From positions 323,221-387,220 of the forward strand of contig NZ_JADHDY010000001.1 in NCBI RefSeq assembly GCF_016820535.1: a DNA stretch of 64,000 nucleotides, read 5' to 3'. Each line of letters begins with the position of its first letter. The first letter of the stretch is position 1. The translations under genes and the position numbers were made by a program. The notes beneath the pieces are model-generated. The model did no database searches and was not told the DNA's origin. It worked only from the letters and a program-made list of their open reading frames with translations. Source of the DNA: Sporosarcina beigongshangi. GTDB taxonomy: Bacteria; Actinomycetota; Actinomycetes; Actinomycetales; Micrococcaceae. This document shows positions 17,524-26,414 of the stretch, piece after piece.

Positions 17524-18142
17524 ATGAGCGGGATCTTTCGCTGGGGGGACTGGTTGACTGAAGCCCTGACTTTGACGGAGGCGTTCCAGGGTGCCCATCT
17601 CGTTGCGCTCGACGTGGACGGCACGCTGATGCACGATTCCGGGTCCATCTGTGCCGAGGTGAAAGACGCGGTGGCCCTTGCTGTTGCCGCCGGCCACCTG
17701 GCGACGATTGCCAGCGGCCGCTCACTCGGTGCCGTGCTTCCCGTGCGGGCGGAGCCGGGCCTGAACTGCGGCCATGCGGTGAGCTCCGACGGCGGCTACC
17801 TCTCAACGAGCCCGTTCCAGGACCCCAGCTTTGGCACGGAAGCGCGCCGGGTGGAGTTCGCCGGCATCCTCGACCTGGAAGCCGTGCGCGTGGTGGCCAG
17901 CAGCGCCCACACCCTCCCGGGAATTCATCGCCGCGGTGGACGCCGCCGGGCTGCAGGGCGAGGCGCACTTCATCGGGCTGGGCGGCTGGCTGGACCTTGC
18001 CGGAATTGGTGTGGTCGAGGAACGCGAAAAGGGGCTCCTGCGCGCCCAGGCCGACATGGCCGCGCCCAACGTGAGCAAAGCGAGCGGCCTGGAGAAGCTG
18101 CGGGCGCGTCGCGGCGGTCCTGCACAGCCTGCCCTGACGTGA
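17524..18142 (+). pseudogene. HAD-superfamily hydrolase, frameshifted and truncated copy of the next gene
   Basis: The N-terminal half reads HLVALDVDGTLMHDSG and IASGRSLGAVLP, matching the downstream HAD gene (YLVALDVDGTLVDHDG, IATGRSLGALLP). About 45 residues found in the paralog are missing after the SSDGGY block. At 17919-17921 an extra G shifts the frame; removing it restores LPEFIAAVDAAGLQG, then GGWLDLAGIGV, which align to the paralog's SDAIAAAGLNG and SAWLDIAAAGV. The part that would hold the third HAD motif (GDGTND) is absent. I read it as a decayed tandem duplicate. Confidence 0.8.
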
Positions 18143-18206
18143 GACGTTCACCCCGCTGACAGCTGAAGTATGTGGAATTTTTAGGTCCATCTGTTTCACT
18201 AGAACC

Positions 18207-19052
18207 ATGACAATGACAGCAAACACTGCAATCCCCGGCATCGATGACCGGGTCAATGAAACCACCAAGTACCTCGTGGCCCTTGACGTTGACGGCACCC
18301 TCGTCGACCACGACGGCGTAATGACCGACGGCGTCAGGGAGGCTGCGCGCGCCGTGGTCGACGCCGGCCACCACGTCATCATCGCCACCGGACGCTCGCT
18401 CGGTGCGCTCCTTCCCATCGTGGAGATGATCGGCCTGCGCAGCGGCTACGGCGTGTGCTCCAACGGCGGCGTCACGATCCGCCTCGACCCGGAATTGGCC
18501 GACGGCTATGAGGTCATCGACCGGGTCACCTTTGATCCGGCGCCCGCCCTCAACGCCCTGCGTGACAAGGTTCCCGGCGCCCGGTTCGCGCTGGAGGACG
18601 CCACCGGGAGGTTCCTCGCGACCTCCCGATTCCAGGACGACAGCTTCGGAATCGAAGCCGAGGGCGTCGACTTCCACCACCTGTTGCAGGCTGAGGCCGT
18701 GCGTGTCGTGGTCAACAGCGCCGAGGCCAGCATGGAACAATTCTCCGACGCCATCGCCGCTGCCGGGCTCAACGGTGTCACCTACGCGATCGGCTGGAGC
18801 GCCTGGCTGGACATTGCCGCCGCTGGTGTCACGAAGGCCTCCGCGCTCGAGGTCCTGCGCGCCTCCCTCGACGTGGACAACGCGTTGACGGTGGCCGTGG
18901 GGGACGGCACCAACGACATCGAGATGCTGCAATGGGCCGGCCGGGGCGTGGCCATGGGCCAGGCGTTGGATGTGGTCAAGGATGCCGCCAATGAGGTGGC
19001 CGCTTCCGTGTTCGACGACGGGGCTGCCGCCATCTTGCGCAGTTTGCTCTAG
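18207..19052 (+). CDS. HAD-superfamily hydrolase, Cof-like (type IIB)
   Basis: A 281-residue protein with all HAD motifs. DVDGTLVD (about residues 28-35) supplies the nucleophile and general acid Asp pair, IATGRS the second motif, a conserved Lys in VTKASALEV, and GDGTNDIEM the Mg-binding motif. The large cap between motifs is of the Cof/YbiV kind that dephosphorylates sugar phosphates or other small phosphoesters. Substrate unknown. Its decayed paralog lies immediately upstream. Confidence 0.87.
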   Translation: MTMTANTAIPGIDDRVNETTKYLVALDVDGTLVDHDGVMTDGVREAARAVVDAGHHVIIATGRSLGALLPIVEMIGLRSGYGVCSNGGVTIRLDPELADGYEVIDRVTFDPAPALNALRDKVPGARFALEDATGRFLATSRFQDDSFGIEAEGVDFHHLLQAEAVRVVVNSAEASMEQFSDAIAAAGLNGVTYAIGWSAWLDIAAAGVTKASALEVLRASLDVDNALTVAVGDGTNDIEMLQWAGRGVAMGQALDVVKDAANEVAASVFDDGAAAILRSLL

Positions 19053-19082
19053 TTCCAGCCCTCCCACTTCCGGGACGACAAA

Positions 19083-19118
19083 ACGGCGGCGCTCCCCACA
19101 CGTGGGGAGCGCCGCCGT
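19083..19118. terminator. bidirectional terminator hairpin between the HAD gene and ppa
   Basis: A perfect 16-bp stem (ACGGCGGCGCTCCCCA and its complement) with loop CACG. Read on the minus strand the stem is followed by TTTT, so it best fits termination of ppa; it also lies just past the HAD stop. Confidence 0.8.
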
Positions 19119-19133
19119 CGTACGGGCCAAAAA

Positions 19134-19622
19134 TCAGTGCTTGGTGGCCTCGAAGCGCTTGATGGAGGCTTCCAGCTCGGCCTCGGCGGCTGCGCGGTCG
19201 GCCCAGCCTTCAGCCTTGACCCACTTGCCGGGCTCCAGGTCCTTGTAGCGGGTGAAGAAGTGCTCGATCTCCTTGACCAGGAATTCGTCAACGTCGGAGA
19301 GTTCCTGGATGTGGTCAAAGCGCTTGTCGTCGACGACGCAGAGGACCTTGGCGTCTCCGCCGCCGTCGTCCGTCATGTTGAACACGGCGATGGGGCGGGC
19401 GTCAACAACAACGCCCGGGTGCAGGTCAAAGTCCTGCAGCATGACGAGGGCGTCCAGGGGATCGCCGTCTTCGCCGAGGGTGTTGTCGAAGAAGCCGTAG
19501 TGCGTGGGGTACTGCATGGAGGTGAACAGCACGCGGTCCAGGCGGACACGGCCAGTTTCATGGTCGACCTCGTACTTGACGCGTGAGCCGCGGGGGATCT
19601 CAATCGTTACGTCGTGCTTCAT
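19134..19622 (-). CDS. ppa: inorganic pyrophosphatase (family I)
   Basis: A 162-residue enzyme hydrolysing pyrophosphate to phosphate, pulling biosynthetic reactions forward. DGDPLDALV (about residues 51-59) is the family signature with the metal-binding aspartates, and VKYEVD and YPTHYGF flank the active site. GAGGAG lies about 8 nt before the ATG at 19622; the much longer open frame upstream overlaps dacB antisense and is ignored. Divergent from dacB, the arrangement seen around M. tuberculosis ppa. Confidence 0.95.
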   Translation of the reverse strand: MKHDVTIEIPRGSRVKYEVDHETGRVRLDRVLFTSMQYPTHYGFFDNTLGEDGDPLDALVMLQDFDLHPGVVVDARPIAVFNMTDDGGGDAKVLCVVDDKRFDHIQELSDVDEFLVKEIEHFFTRYKDLEPGKWVKAEGWADRAAAEAELEASIKRFEATKH

Positions 19623-19811
19623 CAGTGTTACTCCTCGTCGTGGGGTATGTGCGGTCCGACAGGGCGCCACACAGGAAATCCGTCTACTATGAGGATATAG
19701 GCGCATTGGTTGCGCTAAAAACCCGCCCGCTGTCGCTGGGCATATTACTGCCCATTTCGGTGTGAGACATTGTGCCGGAACCACGAGTCTGTGAAGGAAC
19801 CACCTATTTCC

Positions 19812-21209
19812 ATGGGACGCACGTCTAAAATTGTGACGGGCGGATTGCTCGTCTGTGCCCTCGCTGCCATCAGTATTCCTGTGGGCAAGGAAGTGGTGCC
19901 TGGACTCTTTCCGCTGGACCCTGCCACGGCCGCCACCATCCCGGCAGCGCAGCTGCTGCCGACCGAGCTGAGCCAGGTGGCGAGCGTTTCCGCCCTGAAC
20001 CCCGAGGCGCCGATTCCGGACGCTGCCGCACTGTCGGACCAGCTGGGGCAGGCACTGAACTACCAGGGTGCCGGCACCGTGAGCGTCTACGTTGCCGACG
20101 CGCTGACCGGGGAGGAGCTGTACACCCAGGACGGCTGGACCGCGAGGACCCCCGCATCCAACCAGAAGCTGCTCACCGCCGGCGCAGCCTTGGCGGCGCT
20201 CGGGCCCCAGTCCCGCTTCACCACACGCGCCATGACCGGCAACTCGCCCCATCAGATCGTGCTGCAGGCCGGCGGCGACGTCATGCTGGGCCGGGATGAC
20301 AGCAAGGTCGACTCGGTCATGGGCCATGCAGGGATTGCCACTCTGGCGAAGAAAACCGCCGAGTCGCTCGCCGACGCCCCGGGGCCGTACACCCTCACGA
20401 TCGACGACTCCATGTTCCAGGGCCCCACGCTGAACTCCAACTGGGCGACAGAGGATGTTCTCGCTGGTGAAATTGCGCCGATCTACCCCATGGCCCTGTT
20501 CGGTGCCCGGTATGTTTCCGGCGAGCTGACCGGACCGCGCCCGCATGACGCACCGGTGGAAGTGGCCGAGGCCTTTGCCATTGCGCTTGAGCGGGCCGGT
20601 GTCGAAACCGAAGGCATCATCACCCGTTCGACGACGCCGGAAGGCGCCACTGAGCTGGGCGCCGTCCAGTCCGCAACGGTCGATGAGCAGGTCCAGTACA
20701 TGATGCAGTGGTCGGACAACTACGTGGCCGAGGTGCTCGGCCGCATGGTGGCGCGCAAGCTCGGCGATCCCGTCACCAACGACGGCGCTGTGGCCGCCGT
20801 CCGCAAGTCCGTCCGGAACCTCGGCCTGCCGATGGACACGATCTGGACCGTGGACAACTCCGGGCTGTCCCTGAGTAACCGGATCAGCCCGGCGCAGCTG
20901 GTGGAGTACCTGAACATCCTCCTGAAGAACCCCGCATCCAGCGCGGGCCAGGAACTGAAGGGCCTGCCCATCGCCGGCCTGACCGGCAGCCTCTCCGACC
21001 GCTACATCCAGCCGCCGTCCTGGGAGGCTGCAGGCCTGGTCAGGGCCAAGACCGGCACCCTGAACCAGGTCACGGCGCTGAGCGGCTATGTGGTGAACAC
21101 TGACGGGCGACTCCTGTCATTTGCCATGATCGGCAATGGGCTCACTGACGGACCCGGCCCGCTCCGAACAGTGTTCGACAACGCCGCGACGGTGCTCGCC
21201 CGGAGCTAG
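19812..21209 (+). CDS. dacB: D-alanyl-D-alanine carboxypeptidase/endopeptidase (PBP4 type)
   Basis: A 465-residue serine penicillin-binding protein of the S13 family. An N-terminal hydrophobic segment (about residues 7-25) is a signal or anchor. Catalytic motifs: SNQK (SxxK), SDN (SxN) in QWSDNYVAE, and KTGT near the C-terminus. It trims D-Ala or cleaves cross-links of peptidoglycan outside the membrane. The start at 19812 places the signal peptide correctly; AAGGAA lies 13 nt upstream. Convergent with the CotH block. Confidence 0.92.
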   Translation: MGRTSKIVTGGLLVCALAAISIPVGKEVVPGLFPLDPATAATIPAAQLLPTELSQVASVSALNPEAPIPDAAALSDQLGQALNYQGAGTVSVYVADALTGEELYTQDGWTARTPASNQKLLTAGAALAALGPQSRFTTRAMTGNSPHQIVLQAGGDVMLGRDDSKVDSVMGHAGIATLAKKTAESLADAPGPYTLTIDDSMFQGPTLNSNWATEDVLAGEIAPIYPMALFGARYVSGELTGPRPHDAPVEVAEAFAIALERAGVETEGIITRSTTPEGATELGAVQSATVDEQVQYMMQWSDNYVAEVLGRMVARKLGDPVTNDGAVAAVRKSVRNLGLPMDTIWTVDNSGLSLSNRISPAQLVEYLNILLKNPASSAGQELKGLPIAGLTGSLSDRYIQPPSWEAAGLVRAKTGTLNQVTALSGYVVNTDGRLLSFAMIGNGLTDGPGPLRTVFDNAATVLARS

Positions 21210-21703
21210 CGGCGTGCGGCCACACCAAACCTTGGATGTGGGCGCGGCCCTGGGTTTTTGACCGGGCCGGCTGCCGGATTGCCGACAGGAAGCAACGTTC
21301 ATTGAACCATGGTGTGCCCTGCCCCTTCGGGAGTGGGGCTCAACACCTTTAACGCCCCTTTGCCACGTGGCATGACGAACGGGAAGTCCGCCACACGGCA
21401 AGCCGTGTCATTGTCACAGCGGTCGGTCGCCTCCTGGCCGGCGTGCCGGGTACCGGGATCTTTCAGGCAAGCCGCCCTTGGGCGCCGGAAACGGCTTGAG
21501 GGGATGCGGGCCTGCTGTTCCGCCCGGGACCTGGGCCGATCGGGAGCATCGAGGAGTGCGTGCAGGCCGGCCACGGGCTCTCGGGGCCCTGATACGAGTT
21601 GCGGCCGCGGACTCCATCATGGATGAGGTCGCCCGCGGCCGTCGCATGCCACACCATCAAATCAAACGGCGCTACGCCGCCAGAAGTGATGGGCCGTGCC
21701 TGG
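21210..21703. other. 494-base junction with no recognisable gene
   Basis: It lies between the convergent dacB and CotH genes. Small open frames exist on both strands but none shows a domain, signal peptide or RBS. A 7-bp hairpin ACACGGC/GCCGTGT (21393-21408) could be a terminator. It marks one edge of the accessory CotH/VTC block. Confidence 0.5.
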
Positions 21704-23203
21704 TTATCCGGCCAGCGCCGCTTCGAGGGCCTGGCCGCGCTTGTCCAGGAAGGTGCCCACAGCGGTTGACTTGTCGGCGATGTCCTGCGCTGACAGGGAA
21801 TCGCTCTCGGGGATCGAGGCCGTGATGTCGGCCAGCAGCGACTGCGCGGTCCCGTCAGTGAATACCTGCGTGTAGAGCTTCTGGTACGCGGAGTCGTACA
21901 GCTTCTTGAAGGTGTCCGATGCCAGGAAGCGGGTCTTGAGCGTGTTGCCGCCCTTTCCGCCGGCGGCACCGCCCTTGCCCCCGCCCATGGACAGGGAATC
22001 GTCCGGGCTGGCGGTGGCGTTGCCGTTCAGGGCCAGATTCAGGTCCCAGGAAATGACCGAGATCTTTTTGGTGGTCAGGTCATAGCTGAGGTAGTAGTTT
22101 TGGCCCGGACCTGCCATGTCGTCGGAATTCGCCAGCAGGTTCTGCGTTGCCGTGTACTCGGCAAAGGATTCGACATCAACCCAGTTCGCCAGTTCGGCAT
22201 CAAAGGTTGCCTCGTCAGCAGCGTCCAGCCACTTGAGGAAGTCGACGATGGGTGTGGCATCGTTGGTCTTCTTCTTGTTCAGCTGCTTGAACTGATCCTC
22301 ATAGGTGGCCAGGTCGTCGCCCTGGTAGGTGAAGCTCGAGTCGGCGTCTGCCTTGAAGACCACGCTGTTGCCCTCGTCGATGCTCTCCCCGTAGGCCTCA
22401 TCGGGGTTTTCCAGCAGCAGGCGGGTCTGGGTGGCCGAACCGTTGACGGAGTAGCTCGTGTAGGCGTAGCGCTGCGTGGGCTGGTCCGTCGCGGCCGTGA
22501 TGGACAGGGCCAGCGCCTCGTTGATCACGGGGGTGCCCGGCCGGAGGGCCAGCTGGGTCAGGCCCTCATATTCGGTGCCGTCAACATACTTGTCGAACCG
22601 GATAAGCAGCGGCAGGGATGCGGGATCGTCCGCGGAGATGTCAGAGGAGGCCCCCATGCCGCCGGGTGCACCGCCGCCGCCCATGTTTGCCATGTCGGTG
22701 GGCATGTCTGTTGGGCGGGTGCCGCCGGCGCCGTCCGGGGGAGTCCCGCCGGGGCCGCCCCTGCCGCCGCCCATGTTTGCCACGTCGGTTGGCATGTCGG
22801 TTGGCATGGTGCCGTCGGCGGCACCGCCCGGTGCCATTCCGCCGCCGCCATCGGTGCCGCCCAGGCCCCGCAGCGTGGAGTTGCCCTTGAGCCTGACTCC
22901 GACGTTTTTGATCAGGGTGCCGTCGATTGTAATGTCGGCGCTGATCCAGGACTTGTCTGAATCGCTTTGGTAGGCGGCGATCATGGCATCATAGTCGGCA
23001 TCGTTCCAGGTGAGGCTGACGGTGTGGGAGGCGCTGGTGTCGAACAGGTCCACGGCTCCGGTGATGGAGGTTCCGGACTTGGCCGTGACGGCGGTGTCGC
23101 TGGAGCTGGAACAGCCGGACAGCGTCAGTGCGAGGACGGCCGCCGTCGTGCTGACGGCCAATGCAGTCTTGCGGATCTTGCTCAGGGTCGGCTTGCTGGC
23201 CAT
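21704..23203 (-). CDS. CotH-kinase family lipoprotein
   Basis: A 499-residue protein. Residues 1-31 are a lipoprotein signal (KIRK, hydrophobic core, lipobox LSGC, Cys31). GVRLKGNSTLRG begins the CotH domain; FDKYVDGTEYEGL, the YSVNG strand, NYYLSYDL and VISWDLNLAL follow, the last being the family's active-site W-D-L-N/D motif. CotH proteins are atypical secreted protein kinases. Inserted after the first block is a Gly/Met/Thr-rich stretch with a repeated PTDMPTD-ANMGGG unit (about residues 115-180). Last gene of the minus-strand cluster, 55 bases after the DUF4353 gene. Target unknown; an envelope partner such as the DUF4353 lipoprotein is plausible. Confidence 0.85.
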   Translation of the reverse strand: MASKPTLSKIRKTALAVSTTAAVLALTLSGCSSSSDTAVTAKSGTSITGAVDLFDTSASHTVSLTWNDADYDAMIAAYQSDSDKSWISADITIDGTLIKNVGVRLKGNSTLRGLGGTDGGGGMAPGGAADGTMPTDMPTDVANMGGGRGGPGGTPPDGAGGTRPTDMPTDMANMGGGGAPGGMGASSDISADDPASLPLLIRFDKYVDGTEYEGLTQLALRPGTPVINEALALSITAATDQPTQRYAYTSYSVNGSATQTRLLLENPDEAYGESIDEGNSVVFKADADSSFTYQGDDLATYEDQFKQLNKKKTNDATPIVDFLKWLDAADEATFDAELANWVDVESFAEYTATQNLLANSDDMAGPGQNYYLSYDLTTKKISVISWDLNLALNGNATASPDDSLSMGGGKGGAAGGKGGNTLKTRFLASDTFKKLYDSAYQKLYTQVFTDGTAQSLLADITASIPESDSLSAQDIADKSTAVGTFLDKRGQALEAALAG

Positions 23204-23258
23204 GGTTGTTGGTCCTTGGGTCGGGATGGAATTCTCGGGGTGGGTATGCCTGCGGGGC

Positions 23259-24902
23259 CTAGCGCATGCCGGGACCGCCGCCTGTGGTGTATTCGCCTGC
23301 CGTCGCAGTTGTCACTTCCGTGGCGCCTGTGGTGGAACCCGTTCCGAGACCTGCCTGGACATCCGCAGTGCCGCCCGTGAGGACGGTGTACTGCTCTCCG
23401 GCCGTGAGGTCGGCGCTTGAGAAGACGATCGAGGATGTTTGCTTCGTGGCGACGAAGGTTGCCACGACGGCACCGCTGGAATCGGTGATGTGAACAGCCG
23501 TGCCGGCGGCAACCGGCGAATCGAAGCTGATCTGGAGACCGGTCTGCGTTGAGGTGGCACTGGGGGTGACCACCATTCCGGCGCTGCCGGCGGCGGCAAT
23601 GGTGCCGCCGGTGACGGCCAGTTCGCCGTTGACGTCCAGGGCGCCATTTCCGCTGGAAGTGGGCCCGTTGACCACAACGGTTCCGCCGCTGATCGTGGCG
23701 TTGCCGTTGGAGTCCAGGCCGTCGCCTTCGGCGTTGATCGTCACGGTTCCGCCGGAGATGTCCACGGAGAAGTCACCCACGGTGTCCATGCCGCCTCCGC
23801 CACCCATTCCGCCACCCATTCCGCCGCCCATCCCGCCCTGCGGGGCGTCTTGGCCGGCACCGGCACCTGTGTCGGCGGTCCCGGCGGCCGAGTCGCTGGT
23901 GGAGGTGGATCCGCCGGCGGCGTTGATGCCGTCGTCATTGGAGGTGACGGTGACGGTGCCGCCCGAGATGGCGATGTGCGGAGCTTCCAGGCCTTCCTCG
24001 GACTTGGAGACGGTGGCCGTGCCGTCGCTGATCGTCAGCGTGGTGGCTGCCTTGATGCCGTCATCGCCGGCTGCCACGTTCAGCGTTCCACCGGCCACCA
24101 GAAGCCAGCCGCGGTCGGCTTCGGTGTCGTTGGTGGACTTGATACCGTCGCCGCCGGCCATCACGGTGTAGCTGCCGTCGAGCAGGACCGTGTAGTCCTT
24201 GCCCTTGATGCCGTCGTCGGCAGCCTTGACGGTGACGTTTCCGGAGGCCAGCACGAGACCGTCCTTCGTGACAATGCCGTCGTCGTAGTTGCCGTTGACG
24301 CTGAGGGATCCGGATCCGGCAATCGTCAAGTCCGCGAGGGAGTACACGGCGGCGTTGGCGGCGTCGGTTCCGGTATCCGCGTAGGTCGCAGCATCGCTGA
24401 GCGTGTTGCTCGTGCCATCTTCAAGGAACAGCAACACCTCGTTGGCACTGAGGACGTCAACGGCAGGGCCGCTGGAACTGGTGATCGCGGTGTTGTCCAA
24501 AATAATGCGGACCACGTCTTCTTCTCCCGCGGCAACCACCAGGGAACCATCGCCTAGTGTTCCGGACACCCGGTAGGTGCCGCCGGCGGTGATGGTCACC
24601 GTGTTGGCTTCAACGGAAACGGCATCCGCGTTGGTTCCGGAGGTGGCGGTGCCGCCGTCCGCCAGGGTCACGGCGGTTTCCTTCGCTGCATCCCAGGAAA
24701 GGTCGTCGGCGTCGAAGTGGGTCGACTCGGCAATGCTGCTGGCAAGCTCGGCCGTCGTTCCTCCGGTGACCACGCTGTTGGCTGCCGGGGAGGAGCTGGA
24801 GGAGGTTTCCGCCGTCGTGCTGGCGGACTGGGCTGAGCAACCGGCGAGGGCCAGGGCCAGGGCGAGGGCGGAGACGGAGGTGACGCGGGAGAAGAAGTTC
24901 AT
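23259..24902 (-). CDS. DUF4353 carbohydrate-binding-domain lipoprotein
   Basis: A 547-residue secreted lipoprotein (signal residues 1-22, lipobox LAGC). Most of the protein is a repetitive beta-solenoid: successive strands such as ADDGIKGKD, GGDGIKSTND, AGDDGIKAAT and SNDDGINAAG recur every 20-30 residues, the DUF4353 pattern. A Gly/Met-rich linker (GGMGGGMGGGMGGGGGM) breaks the solenoid at about two-thirds of its length. The C-terminus is an Ig-like strand region ending in a Thr/Gly-rich tail. It probably binds a glycan or is a scaffold displayed on the membrane. Ten bases after the VTC gene, before CotH. Confidence 0.82.
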   Translation of the reverse strand: MNFFSRVTSVSALALALALAGCSAQSASTTAETSSSSSPAANSVVTGGTTAELASSIAESTHFDADDLSWDAAKETAVTLADGGTATSGTNADAVSVEANTVTITAGGTYRVSGTLGDGSLVVAAGEEDVVRIILDNTAITSSSGPAVDVLSANEVLLFLEDGTSNTLSDAATYADTGTDAANAAVYSLADLTIAGSGSLSVNGNYDDGIVTKDGLVLASGNVTVKAADDGIKGKDYTVLLDGSYTVMAGGDGIKSTNDTEADRGWLLVAGGTLNVAAGDDGIKAATTLTISDGTATVSKSEEGLEAPHIAISGGTVTVTSNDDGINAAGGSTSTSDSAAGTADTGAGAGQDAPQGGMGGGMGGGMGGGGGMDTVGDFSVDISGGTVTINAEGDGLDSNGNATISGGTVVVNGPTSSGNGALDVNGELAVTGGTIAAAGSAGMVVTPSATSTQTGLQISFDSPVAAGTAVHITDSSGAVVATFVATKQTSSIVFSSADLTAGEQYTVLTGGTADVQAGLGTGSTTGATEVTTATAGEYTTGGGPGMR

Positions 24903-24912
24903 GATTGGTTCC

Positions 24913-25698
24913 TTACAGGGTGGGGGCTTGCGGCATGTTGTGCCTGAGCGTTCGGTGCCAGCGGTTGGCTGGCAGGTGTGGCATGAGGGTGGCCATGCCG
25001 GTGGCGAATTTTGAGATGCGGGAGGGGCGGATGCCGTTGCGCCAGAGGTGCTTGTCCAGCGCACCGGGGGCGGAGCCGGACTTGGTTTCGACGACGAGTT
25101 GCTCGCTCATGACCAGGGGAGGCCGGCCGGGCAGCGACCAGGCGACATCGACGTCGATCGTGGCCCTGCTGTTGGACGCCGGGAGGAACAGGGTGATTCG
25201 GCCGTAGGTGGTTTCCAGGACGGGGGCCAGGCCAAGCGGGGGAGTTTGGCCAGTGTTCAGGAGCGTTTCAGTGATGTATTCGGCGCCCTCCTTCGTGATG
25301 GTGGAGCGGTCAGCGGGGTCGTAGGGGATGCGTTCCTTGACGGTGGAGCTTCGCGCACCTTCCGTCTTGACTTCCAGGAAGCTCACACCGCTGCTGAGAT
25401 AGCTGCGGGTGCGGATCTTGTACCGGCGCCGGCGGCCGTAGGCGGCCAGGTGGTAGCTGTCGAGTTCGGGGGTGTCGAAGTAGACGGAATCGTAGGGGAA
25501 GATCTGCATCCCGTCGGTGTCCAGGACGTACATCTCGGCGTCAAAGCAGTTGAAGATTTCAGTGAACTTGTCCGTGGGGACCAGGTACTTGCGGTCGATG
25601 CGGGTCTGCAGCGCTGCCGTGGTGTTGAGATCCTCGAGGCTGATGGTGGGCAGTTCCCGGAGCCGGGCGCTGAGGGCGCTCTGGTATGTCAGGGTCAT
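24913..25698 (-). CDS. VTC-domain polyphosphate polymerase
   Basis: A 261-residue soluble VTC (triphosphate-tunnel) domain without SPX or membrane parts. The basic tunnel motifs are present: RIDRKYLVP, YFDTPELDSYHLA, RRRRYKIRTRSY, FLEVKTEG (E-x-K), a later TIDVDVAW, VVETKSGSAPG (second E-x-K) and SRISKFATGM. By analogy with yeast Vtc4 it should make polyphosphate from ATP, with the chain in a basic tunnel. The start overlaps the stop of the DUF4956 gene in ATGA, so the two are made together. Catalytic residues look intact; activity is inferred. Confidence 0.87.
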   Translation of the reverse strand: MTLTYQSALSARLRELPTISLEDLNTTAALQTRIDRKYLVPTDKFTEIFNCFDAEMYVLDTDGMQIFPYDSVYFDTPELDSYHLAAYGRRRRYKIRTRSYLSSGVSFLEVKTEGARSSTVKERIPYDPADRSTITKEGAEYITETLLNTGQTPPLGLAPVLETTYGRITLFLPASNSRATIDVDVAWSLPGRPPLVMSEQLVVETKSGSAPGALDKHLWRNGIRPSRISKFATGMATLMPHLPANRWHRTLRHNMPQAPTL

Positions 25699-26330
25699 GA
25701 TGCACGGACCTGGCTCAGGCTGTCATTCTCGACCGCGGGAAGCTGCTCCTGGATGGGGCCGCGGGGAGCCAATTCATGACTGCGGCGGACGCCAACCTCA
25801 AAGCGGACATCCACCTGGGTTTTGTCGTTGACCAGGTCAATCAGCTGGACAATGACGGTGTGGACGGTGCCGCCCAGGACTTCTTCCAGCCGGGCGTTCA
25901 GCGCCGCGGGATCGGCGATGGCCTGGTCCAGGATGACTGTCTGCTGGCGGTAGGAACGGAGCACGCGGGGGTTGTCACCGATGAACAGAACCACCAGGAT
26001 CAACGCCATCAGGGACAGCGAGAGCCACATCGGCTCAACTCCGAGCCCGGCAATCAGGCCGAGGGCCAGTGCTGAGAAGTAGTAGGCAACCTCATGCTGG
26101 GAAAGTTCCGTGGAACGCAGGCGGATGATCGAGAGGACACCGAACAGGCCAAGGCCAAATCCGACGCCGGCTGCCGAGCTGGAGAGGGCCGTGGCCACGG
26201 CCAGGACGCCTACGTTGATGCCAAGGTAGGAAACCACCAGGTCGCGGCGTCCGTGGCGGCGCAGGTACATGCCAAACGTCATCACCACAATGGCCACGAG
26301 ATCGGCGGCCACGAATATCCATGCGTTCAT
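25695..26330 (-). CDS. DUF4956 polytopic membrane protein
   Basis: A 211-residue protein with about five membrane helices in the first 130 residues (for example FVAADLVAIVVMTFGMYL and LSLSLMALILVVLFIG) and an 80-residue cytoplasmic tail. The core GVLSIIRLRSTELSQHEVAY, with several charged residues between helices 3 and 4, is the DUF4956 signature. GGAG lies 6 nt before the ATG at 26330; a TTG six codons upstream is rejected. First gene of an operon with VTC, DUF4353 and CotH. The coupling suggests it is the membrane partner, perhaps the channel, of the VTC polymerase. Function not known. Confidence 0.83.
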   Translation of the reverse strand: MNAWIFVAADLVAIVVMTFGMYLRRHGRRDLVVSYLGINVGVLAVATALSSSAAGVGFGLGLFGVLSIIRLRSTELSQHEVAYYFSALALGLIAGLGVEPMWLSLSLMALILVVLFIGDNPRVLRSYRQQTVILDQAIADPAALNARLEEVLGGTVHTVIVQLIDLVNDKTQVDVRFEVGVRRSHELAPRGPIQEQLPAVENDSLSQVRAS

Positions 26331-26386
26331 AATTGTCTCCAAGTTCAAAGTTCAAAGGGGGGTCTACAACTAGATTTCCGCGTGAA

Positions 26387-26404
26387 GCTGTGCTGAATCT
26401 GTGT
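26387..26404 (-). promoter_or_regulatory. direct-repeat box B (PhoP-like) upstream of the DUF4956 operon
   Basis: Read on the minus strand: ACACAGA-TTCA-GCACAGC, two 7-mers with an 11-bp period. It lies 57 bp before the DUF4956 start, immediately after the glycosyltransferase stop. TAGTTG about 14 nt downstream is a possible -10. A direct repeat AAGTTCA-AAGTTCA (26341-26354, plus strand) lies between box and gene. Confidence 0.6.
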
Positions 26405-26414
26405 CGGTGGGCAG

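Noticed and set aside
21414-21420. A TCACAGC heptamer downstream of CotH that might be a fourth PhoP-like box
   Set aside because: No second heptamer at the 11-bp period on either side; it lies at the gene 3' ends.
21299-21626. Open frames on both strands in the dacB-CotH junction
   Set aside because: No RBS, domain, signal peptide or coherent composition; both are typical of GC-rich noncoding DNA.
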